Assembly (NCBI GenBank): GCA_022414725.1
Contig: CM039466.1
Span: 13,719,158 to 13,783,157 of the forward strand
Reading direction: 5' to 3'
Origin: Microglena sp. YARC
Lineage: Eukaryota > Chlorophyta > Chlorophyceae > Chlamydomonadales > Chlamydomonadaceae
DNA: 64,000 nt
Shown here: positions 61,048-64,000 of the stretch, in pieces
How positions within the stretch are numbered: the first letter of the stretch is position 1
Layout of the letters: every line of letters begins with the position of its first letter
Notes under the pieces: generated by a model
The model's input: the letters and a program-made list of their open reading frames with translations, nothing else
Told to the model about the DNA's origin: nothing
Database searches by the model: none
Made by a program: the position numbers and the translations under genes

Positions 61048-64000
61048 ACAAACACACACACCAGTTATCTCCACGCCCACCCAACCATGTACCCCCAGTC
61101 CCCACACACAAACATATTCCCTTACTCTTCCTCACATATTTCCTGACTCCATCCCTTCCCCCACTCCAGCCATCCCACCAGACCCCCACCCTCTCCCCTT
61201 CCTCCTACACGCACCCACCAGCACACACATACTCCCTTTCTGCCCCCCTCCACTTCAGCTGTGTGATTTGCCATAGATGAAATGCAAACGGGACGAAGAT
61301 CAGGCTGCAGATCCAACCCATCGACAACGTTTGCGCATAAACCGTCTCCGCTAAAAGCATCGGACCTGCTTCCCTGCCACCTCAGCTGTGATCGATAGTC
61401 GACCCCACTGAAAATATGAACCTGCACAATCGAAACTGTACATAACTGAAGCTTCTTCTTAGCGAGCATGTACTCAGTTCGGCCGAAGAACAATCCCACT
61501 CACCGCAACTGCTCCCCAAGTCAACTTGATCTGAGACTTGGGAACATCGCTAGGTTCCTCCATTCAACTTTACCGCGTACTTGCTATGGCACAATGCAGA
61601 GCGATATTTTTCTCAATGCAGTGGGAAGAAGTTGCAGTCAAGTTTGTGACATGGATGCAATTCGGACATTTCTGCCAGGTCGGCTGACTCCCACGTCACC
61701 TTCCGTTGTGCCCAGCGACAGGTCTCTTGACGCAAGGGAAAGGTTTTGCAGAGATGCAGGGGCAAAAGCTTGTAGGAAGACGAACTGAAGTGCTGCAGAA
61801 ATCAGGTGGATGAACTCAGGCGGGAAAAGGAGAAATCAGGCAGGATACGTAGCAGGTAGAATATGCAGGAGGCAAAGGTCGCATACGGCAGAATTCGTAG
61901 GAGGCCAAATAAGGCAGAAGTTGAAGCAAAAGGATTAAAAGCGGGAATTGGCTGGGCGGGAAGTCGGTGAAGTCGGTTTCACGATGGCACCACCACCACG
62001 ACCACGACCGCCATGATTTCTTTATATATATGTTGTATGTTATTACAGTGGTAATGGATGGATGGATGGATTAATGGATATTGGATGTTGTTACAGTGAT
62101 CATGTATGTATGCATGGCTAAGGCTAAAACGAAACAAAACTGGTGAACTGACTGAAGGCTAGCTGTATGGGCAGGATGATCCTCTATCCCAGGATTGGAC
62201 TAATGTTATCCTCGCAGTTACCTTACCCAGTTCTGTATGTGTCGGCTGTGAGGAAGGAAGAGGAGGGTTGGGTGGGTTGGGTGGGAGGACAGGGGGAGGG
62301 TGGTGGTGGAATGGGGGGGAGGGGAGGGGAGGAAGGAGGGGGAAGATGGGAGGGGGAGGGAGGTAGAGCCTTCAGGTCTGTCTGTCTGTCAGTCAGACAG
62401 TCTGTATTTAACTTGAACTTAAACTTGGTTACATAACTTCACCTAGCAATTTGACTGCTCACCGTCTTGGGCAGTACAAATCATTTACCAGAAAAAATGT
62501 ATGTATGTATGTATATCCCTTGTTGTTACAGCATGTTGTCTGCTGTGTGGGCCTGTAAACAATGGGCAGCATCCTTTCCTTAAGGCCTTATCAACAGGAG
62601 CACTCCAGGAATCACTCATTTTTGTTAGGACCATGTTTCACTGCTCGCAGTGTATTGGTCTGCATATTCAAATGTGTGTTGTCACAGTCCAGGGGTGGCC
62701 AAATAGGCTAAAGGGACTTGCCCAACCATGATATCAAGAGGGGCTAGTAAGAAAAATCAGGGATTTGTTTTCCATGATATTGGGATAGCTACTTTTGACC
62801 CTGCTTTGGTCCACATTGCCTCTAAACTAAATGTCCTAAATGGCCCTCAAAAGCCATACAAAGCTCACACACACACACACATCGTTTCCCCATCTTCAGG
62901 TCTGCTGCCAGGGACACTCCTCACACTCCTCGCACCCACACCCACACCCACACATACACAAACACACCGTTTCCCCACCTTCAGGTCTGCTGCCAGGGAC
63001 ACCAGCCCAGATCGCAAGTGGCTTGTATTTGATGGACCTGTCGATGCCATCTGGATTGAGAACATGAACACGGTGCGTATACACTCCAGAGTTATCTGTC
63101 TCTGTCCCAGTCCCTTATCCTGTCTCTGTCTTCGTCGGATCTTTGTCTCTGTCTCTCTCCTTGTCCCTATCTCTGTCTCTGTCCCAGTCCTAGTTCCTGT
63201 CTCTGTCTTTGTCGCTATCTCTGTCTCTGTCTCAGTCTCTGTCTCTGTCCCTGTCCCTATTTCTGTTCTTATCTCTGTCTCTGTCTCTATTCCTGTCTCT
63301 GTCCCTGTATTTGTCTCTGTCTCTATCTCTGTCACTGTCTCTATCTCTGGAACTGCCTCTGTCCCTGTCCCTGTCTTTTTCTCTATCTCTGGAACTGCCT
63401 CTGTCTCTGTCTTTGTCTCTATCTCTGTCCCTGTCCCTGTCCCTATCTCTGCTCCTGTTTCTGTCTCTGTCTCTATCTCTGTCTCTATCCCTGTCTCTGT
63501 CTCTGTCCCTGTCTTTTTCTCTGTCTCTGTCTCTGTCTCTGTCCCTATCTCTGTCACTGTCTTTGTCTCTATCTCTATCACTGTCTCTGGACCTTCCCCT
63601 GCCCCTGTCTCTGTCTCTATCTCTATCTCTGTTTCTGTCTCTGTCCTTGTCTCCCCCCCCCCCCTGTCCTCCACCCCTCTTCCCTCACTGTCACCACGAT
63701 CACTACCACCTGCTCCCCTTAGGTTCTGGATGCCTTGCTTTTTGTTTATTTGTAAAAGCATAATATGAGCCTCCCCCCCCCCCCCACACACACACACCAC
63801 ACACACCACACACACCACCACCATCACCTCCACACCACCACTGCCAGCAGCAACAGCCCACCCTACCCACCCCACCACCACCCCCTGACCTCCCCCCCTC
63901 TTTCCTCGCTGTCACCACACTCACTGCCACTTGCTCCCCTTAGGTTCTGGATGCCTTTCTTTTTGTCTATTTGTGAAAGCATACATATGACCCTCCCCCA
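32880..64000 (+). CDS. Axonemal dynein heavy chain, N-terminal half (inner-arm type), runs off the window
   Basis: Motor of ciliary beating. Exons: 32880-32968, 33350-33445, 34345-34510, 35007-35127, 36237-37135, 37986-38260, 39571-40227, 41290-41854, 43088-43334, 43851-44412, 47239-47758, 48077-48351, 49742-49852, 52126-52223, 53567-54389, 55504-55783, 56585-56770, 58413-58672, 59122-59425, 60139-60292, 62985-63072. All phases join: 2251 codons from the in-frame ATG at 32903. The tail has a Ser/Pro/Arg-rich N-terminus, then FMPLELFD...PEEW. From the linker on the match to dyneins is clear: [43 protein letters not shown]1 follows with [16 protein letters not shown] (about residue 1875) and ACFDEFNRI (about 1924). 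AAA2 begins near residue 2000 with [11 protein letters not shown] (about 2155). Tail blocks recall DNAH1-type inner-arm chains (from memory). The true start may lie in an unseen upstream exon. Next exon begins after 64000; two partial copies of its start (GTTCTGGATGCC) are at 63723 and 63944. Confidence 0.93.
33584..33752 (+). repeat. MITE-like family B copy (dynein intron 2)
   Basis: Shares ATGCCGGCAGTCTTACTAGG and GTTAACATCATATGATATGC with the other copies. Ends in GCCGGTCCCTA. Confidence 0.7.
35128..35300 (-). repeat. Dispersed family C and A fragments (dynein intron 4)
   Basis: Family C appears as TTGAACTCGAACTTGGTAAT and GCTGCTCGCCGTCTTTGGCA. A family A fragment (TTTTAGCCTATTTGGACTAC, minus orientation) at 35195-35250 is inserted between them. 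Confidence 0.5.
35975..36236 (+). repeat. Dynein exon 5 acceptor-side partial copy
   Basis: Sequence from the intron tail through the first about 100 bp of exon 5 is duplicated at 36070-36170, with acceptor CCATGCCAG followed by GTCCCGTCCC. The copy ends inside the exon and lies about 167 bp upstream of the real acceptor at 36236. Confidence 0.85.
37986..44412 (+). CDS. Dynein exons 6-10: conserved tail
   Basis: Exon 6 has [20 protein letters not shown] and EEWVQLG. Exon 7 begins [11 protein letters not shown] and encodes the helical tail (219 codons). Exon 8 has an Ala/Glu-rich acidic linker ([11 protein letters not shown]) followed by a basic patch. Exon 9 reads [20 protein letters not shown]. 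Exon 10 (187 codons) is helical and ends [15 protein letters not shown]. The segments would bind intermediate/light chains and dock the arm; partners cannot be read from the sequence. Confidence 0.85.
38270..38430 (+). repeat. ATC and AAT trinucleotide repeats
   Basis: ATCATC units pass into a long AATAATAAT tract in dynein intron 6. Confidence 0.85.
38619..38715 (+). repeat. CCCT tetranucleotide repeat and CA repeat
   Basis: CTCCCTCCCTCCCTCCC run followed by ACACACACAC in intron 6. Confidence 0.85.
38884..39015 (+). repeat. CCATA pentanucleotide repeat
   Basis: More than 20 units of CCATA with a few variants, in dynein intron 6. Confidence 0.9.
39148..39290 (-). repeat. Dispersed family A copy
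   Basis: Reverse-orientation copy: CTTGGGGTTCAGTTCATCAG ... GCCTGTTTGGCTACCCCCTG then GACTGCAACAACATAACAAC. Confidence 0.7.
39355..39510 (-). repeat. Dispersed family E copy
   Basis: Its reverse complement shares CCCAATTGCCGCTAT and flanking sequence with 59605-59780 and 62788-62862 on the plus strand. It lies 60 bp upstream of dynein exon 7. Confidence 0.5.
40228..40900 (+). repeat. CACCACACAC low-complexity region
   Basis: Immediately after the exon 7 donor. CACCACACACC-type units, with two to three longer repeats sharing CACCATCCCT(C/T)ACGCA and AAAACACTC. No gene. Confidence 0.85.
41066..41265 (+). repeat. tRNA-derived SINE or tRNA pseudogene with intact A and B boxes
   Basis: A-box TGGCTCAATGG (41070-41080) in a D-arm (GCTC/GAGC) and B-box GGTTCGATTCC (41109-41119), 39 bp apart as in real tRNAs. 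The anticodon loop (GAACGAA) lacks U33, its stem has a mismatch and the acceptor stem does not pair, so it is not a functional tRNA. About 130 bp of unrelated tail ends in T-runs near 41255. Looks like a SINE. Confidence 0.5.
42050..42242 (+). repeat. MITE-like family B copy (dynein intron 8)
   Basis: The most complete copy: starts TAGGGAACAGCAATATGATA and ends GATATGCCAGTCCCTA, which are imperfect inverted ends. Confidence 0.75.
42260..43087 (+). repeat. Dynein exon 9 acceptor-side array (three truncated copies, about 250 bp)
   Basis: Acceptor-bearing copies of the first 110 bp of exon 9 begin at 42339, 42590 and 42841; the complete exon begins at 43088. Spacing is 251, 251 and 247 bp. Each truncated copy diverges after the codons for DMFDAMK, where TAA follows. 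Intron tails (GCCTCTTTGGCAGTTTTCAT) are part of the unit. Confidence 0.95.
43360..43455 (+). repeat. Dynein exon 9 donor-side copy
   Basis: The last about 80 bp of exon 9 with its GTAAATGATGAGG donor region is repeated once after the real donor at 43335. Confidence 0.9.
44441..44570 (+). repeat. TATG tetranucleotide repeat
   Basis: ATGTATGTATGTATG run in dynein intron 10, followed within about 80 bp by a family A element. Confidence 0.9.
44643..44775 (+). repeat. Dispersed family A copy
   Basis: CAGTCCACGGGTAGACCAAA ... GAGTTTGTGCTCAGTGATAA; preceded by GCATGTATGTTGTTT. Confidence 0.75.
44840..45060 (+). repeat. Tandem repeat of about 60 bp, four copies
   Basis: Units of CTTTTCTTTTCAGTTGGG plus GGGAGCCAACCTTGAGTG. 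Each unit contains a pyrimidine tract and CAG, so each looks like a 3' splice site. Confidence 0.8.
45050..45236. repeat. Dispersed element G copy
   Basis: Starts TTTTCTTTTCAGCTGTAAGC and ends AGCTGAAAAGAAAAGC; the ends are inverted. Shares its middle with 20985-21160. Confidence 0.5.
45570..46015 (+). repeat. 130-bp tandem array, three copies, with an open frame of unknown origin
   Basis: Units contain ACTTGTCCAAGCTGAAGTTG and CATGTATACACAGC. They read [17 protein letters not shown] in one frame. No intact exon matching it was found nearby. Confidence 0.75.
46313..47238 (+). repeat. Dynein exon 11 acceptor-side array (eight truncated copies, about 113 bp)
   Basis: Exon-like starts at 46446, 46559, 46671, 46783, 46899, 47012 and 47127, plus a worn copy near 46320; the complete exon starts at 47239. 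Spacing is 112-116 bp. Each unit is an intron tail ending in GTGCAG, then GTGAATGCAGAGCATGTC (GTAAATGCAGAG in three) and about 65 bp of exon, ending ACGCTGAGCATGCTACC. Only the last copy continues into ACGCTGAAGGCAGAC. Confidence 0.97.
47239..54389 (+). CDS. Dynein exons 11-15: linker (DHC N2) region
   Basis: Exon 11 ([19 protein letters not shown] ... [15 protein letters not shown]) and exon 12 ([15 protein letters not shown] ... [17 protein letters not shown]) are classic linker blocks. They continue through exon 13 ([13 protein letters not shown]), exon 14 ([20 protein letters not shown]) and exon 15 ([10 protein letters not shown] ... [20 protein letters not shown] ... [18 protein letters not shown] ... 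[12 protein letters not shown]). This swinging linker moves over the AAA ring during the power stroke. Confidence 0.95.
47808..47960 (+). repeat. Dynein exon 11 donor-side copy
   Basis: The last about 140 bp of exon 11 plus GTATGCATTGTGT of the intron is repeated once, joined to a family A fragment (47782-47800). Confidence 0.9.
48352..48990 (+). repeat. Dynein exon 12 donor-side array (four copies) with poly-G tracts
   Basis: The last about 100 bp of exon 12 (CAAGAGTGGAACAACGTGCA ... AGCAGTGTGGAGGAAGC) recurs at about 48413, 48582, 48721 and 48889. Between copies the intron start GTGTGGTGGGTGGTG and G-runs (48365-48400, 48840-48875) are repeated. Confidence 0.95.
49005..49440 (+). repeat. 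G/A-only minisatellite
   Basis: About 430 bp of almost pure purine (GGAAGGAGGGGAAG and variants) in intron 12. It could form triplex or quadruplex structures. Confidence 0.9.
49853..50290 (+). repeat. TCTG tetranucleotide repeat
   Basis: About 110 units of TCTG/CTGT, beginning exactly at the exon 13 donor (CAG followed by GTCTGT). Long Cys/Leu/Ser/Val ORFs here are artefacts. Confidence 0.97.
50290..50435 (+). repeat. Dispersed family F copy
   Basis: Shares CTTATCAACGGGAGCACCCC and CACTCATTTTTG with 62515-62665. It lies between a TCTG repeat and a GTAG repeat. Confidence 0.6.
50432..50550 (+). repeat. GTAG tetranucleotide repeat
   Basis: AGGTAGGTAGGTAGGT run with GTGG variants. Confidence 0.9.
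50625..50808 (+). repeat. MITE-like family B copy (dynein intron 13)
   Basis: Starts GTAGGGAACAGCAACATGAT, has the central GTCTGACTAAGCTAAAGTTA and ends GCTAGGCCCTAC. Confidence 0.75.
50921..51730 (+). repeat. 186-bp tandem array seeded by family A
   Basis: Four units of about 186-205 bp, each with a family A start (GTAGTCAAATAGTGTTAAGG), a CAGCCCCGCC-rich stretch and GCTCTATGTTCACTAG ... CCAATGCATGCCGTCATG. The last unit leads into a complete family A element (51688-51830). Confidence 0.9.
51688..52075. repeat. Pair of family A copies in opposite orientation
   Basis: Plus-orientation copy 51688-51830 and minus-orientation copy 51965-52075, about 130 bp apart, just before exon 14. The transcript could form a hairpin. 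Confidence 0.75.
52224..52500 (+). repeat. Dynein exon 14 donor-side array (two extra copies, about 105 bp)
   Basis: The end of exon 14 with its donor (AAGAGAGGTATGTA) recurs at about 52310 and 52415, each followed by CAGTCCAGCCTTTACGT-type intron sequence. Confidence 0.85.
52550..53566 (+). repeat. Dynein exon 15 acceptor-side copies (two) in CCTAATTTATAAG repeats
   Basis: Copies of the first about 140 bp of exon 15 start at 52700 and 53166 (CTCAG then GTATGAATTCCAGG or GTACGAGTTCCAGG) and end at a shared point (TTAACAACTAAATCATGCC). The complete exon starts at 53567. Between them A/T-rich units of about 20 bp (CCTAATTTATAAGAAAACAT) recur many times. Confidence 0.95.
54540..55503 (+). repeat. 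Dynein exon 16 acceptor-side array (six truncated copies)
   Basis: Starts near 54603, 54712 and 54825 (decayed acceptors, short), then 54916, 55112 and 55308 with perfect 196-bp spacing to the complete exon at 55504. The longer copies keep about 84 bp of exon (VRMLNA ... RLVITPLTD) before switching to the GTGGGTGTGG intron sequence. Confidence 0.96.
55504..58672 (+). CDS. Dynein exons 16-18: AAA1 motor module
   Basis: Exon 16: [20 protein letters not shown] and the P-loop [14 protein letters not shown], then [20 protein letters not shown]. Exon 17: [20 protein letters not shown] (Walker B), ending [11 protein letters not shown]. Exon 18: [40 protein letters not shown]1 is the main ATPase site. 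Exon 17 uses a GC donor (GCAGGCAAGT at 56767), unlike the GT donors elsewhere; the next acceptor is at 58412. Confidence 0.95.
55830..55990 (+). repeat. CAAA tetranucleotide-rich tract
   Basis: AACAAACAAACAAAC units with interspersed AGATAAACAGAC. Confidence 0.85.
56040..56590 (+). repeat. 82-bp tandem repeat (four copies) and CCAATCCAAC repeat
   Basis: Units of AAATACATGAATGGTACGCC plus TTATTATGAAGCGTGAGG, then a family D fragment (ACCATGTAACAATCCAATCC) whose end is expanded into a CCAATCCAACC tract running into the exon 17 acceptor. Confidence 0.85.
56771..58350 (+). repeat. Dynein exon 17 donor-side array (about ten copies)
   Basis: The exon 17 end (ATCAAAACATGCAATGTGTT ... AACCCAGGCTACGCAG) with the GC donor GCAAGTCTGGGG recurs at about 56811, 57001, 57146, 57271, 57481, 57644, 57777, 57932, 58071 and 58227. 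Two copies (56811 and 57271) start further 5' and keep about 130 bp of exon; the others keep about 60 bp. GGTGGTGGTG and G-runs separate them. Confidence 0.96.
58860..58960 (+). repeat. Dynein exon 19 acceptor-side copy
   Basis: CTGCAG followed by GAGGAGGACGTGCTAATGCT and about 85 bp of exon 19, about 250 bp upstream of the real exon, then C-rich intron. Confidence 0.92.
59122..63072 (+). CDS. Dynein exons 19-21: AAA2 start
   Basis: Exon 19: [47 protein letters not shown] and a P-loop GQSFGMKTS. Exon 20: [30 protein letters not shown]. Exon 21: [20 protein letters not shown]. The AAA2 P-loop has Met where most dyneins have Gly just before the Lys. AAA2 usually binds but does not hydrolyse ATP. 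Confidence 0.95.
59465..59565 (+). repeat. Interstitial telomere-like tract and exon 19 donor-side copy
   Basis: AACCCTAAA-type units (59478-59520, and again 59820-59850) flank a short copy of the exon 19 end (AAGACCTCGGCCATCCGTGT) in which the donor reads GTTAGG. Confidence 0.7.
59605..59780 (+). repeat. Dispersed family E copy
   Basis: Contains CTACTTTTGACCACGTTTTG and AAATTGCCGCTATC; related to 39355-39510 and 62788-62862. Confidence 0.5.
59894..60138 (+). repeat. Dynein exon 20 acceptor-side copies (two)
   Basis: GCAG followed by CCTTCTTGGAGGACCTGTGC at 59894 and CCTCCTTGGGGGACCTGTGC at 60005, each with about 55 bp of exon; the complete exon is at 60139. Confidence 0.94.
60315..60660 (+). 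repeat. TATG/TGCA tetranucleotide repeat
   Basis: About 345 bp of ATGTATGTATG with GTAGG and TCTG variants, starting about 25 bp after the exon 20 donor. Confidence 0.95.
61260..61990 (+). other. Non-repetitive segment in dynein intron 20, no recognised gene
   Basis: Unlike the rest of the intron it is complex sequence of balanced composition, with a 106-codon plus-strand ORF (61468-61788) containing [20 protein letters not shown]. No domain and no matching exon phase were recognised. It could be an insertion, a nested gene fragment or a cassette exon. Confidence 0.3.
62150..62240 (+). repeat. Decayed dynein exon 20 donor-side copy
   Basis: GCTAGCTGTATGGGCAGGAT and GATCCTCTATCCCAGGATTG repeat the exon 20 end with substitutions, nearly 2 kb downstream of the real donor. 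Confidence 0.85.
62408..62750. repeat. Cluster of family C, F and A copies
   Basis: Family C (minus, 62408-62480), family F (62515-62665) and truncated family A (62684-62750) lie next to one another with TATG repeats between them, followed by family E (62788-62862). Confidence 0.6.
62880..62984 (+). repeat. Dynein exon 21 acceptor-side copy
   Basis: CATCTTCAG followed by GTCTGCTGCCAGGGACAC at 62900 duplicates the first 18-20 bp of exon 21, 85 bp upstream of the real exon. Confidence 0.9.
63073..63660 (+). repeat. TCTGTC hexanucleotide-type repeat
   Basis: CTGTCTCTGTCCCTGTCTC units for almost 600 bp after the exon 21 donor; the long ORFs on both strands here are artefacts. Confidence 0.96.
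63660..64000 (+). repeat. Acceptor-side array of the next dynein exon (221-bp period)
   Basis: Two units each carry CTTCCCTCACTGTCACCAC, CTGCTCCCCTTAG and GTTCTGGATGCC at 63723 and 63944. Neither continues into the expected coding sequence (after VLD), so the complete exon must lie beyond the window. Confidence 0.85.

Noticed and set aside
62865..63881. 338-codon Glu/Thr-rich minus-strand ORF and matching plus-strand ORFs
   Set aside because: They are translations of the TCTGTC-type repeat; both strands are open for the same reason.

Overview
This is nuclear DNA from an intron-rich, flagellated eukaryote. A green alga is the most likely source (inference): the window has an axonemal dynein heavy chain gene, a plant/algal-style ornithine acetyltransferase with many introns, a VHL-domain gene, short interstitial CCCTAAA-like tracts, and a LINE whose domain set resembles the Dualen/RandI elements described from Chlamydomonas. 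Most lines of evidence come from hand translation and splice-phase matching; no database search was possible.

Layout. 1-11.2 kb: a degenerate LINE on the minus strand. Its 3' end runs off the left edge and its 5' end carries about 7.7 copies of a 152-bp monomer. Reading 5' to 3' on the minus strand it has an unrecognised first ORF, a cysteine-protease-like region, an APE-type endonuclease, a reverse transcriptase with YADD, an RNase H, a CCHC knuckle and a C-terminal domain with RPD...E motifs. 11.2-14.3 kb: low-complexity DNA, a tRNA-like SINE candidate and broken minus-strand ORFs. 15.9-25.7 kb: ArgJ-type glutamate N-acetyltransferase, minus strand, ten recognisable exons that join in frame and end in Glu-Tyr-Thr-Thr-stop. 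25.7-29.2 kb: intergenic dispersed repeats. 29.2-32.5 kb: a VHL beta-domain protein, minus strand. From 32.9 kb to the right edge: an axonemal dynein heavy chain, plus strand, with 21 exons whose phases join perfectly (2251 codons from the first in-frame ATG). They cover the tail, linker, AAA1 and the start of AAA2; the rest lies beyond the window.

The striking feature is how the introns are built. Around many exons of both ArgJ and dynein the exon-intron boundary has been tandemly duplicated. Upstream introns carry arrays of [intron tail + AG + first part of the exon]; downstream introns carry arrays of [last part of the exon + donor + intron head]. Only the exon-proximal copy is complete. 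Individual arrays reach 8-10 copies (dynein exons 11 and 17), and exon 7 of ArgJ has arrays on both sides. Many copies carry an AG immediately followed by GT, so they look like recursive (ratchet) splice sites. Simple-sequence expansions, MITE-like elements and SINE-like elements fill the remaining intron space.

ArgJ and the VHL-like gene are both on the minus strand. The VHL-like gene and the dynein gene are head to head, separated by roughly 0.36 kb, which could hold a shared promoter.
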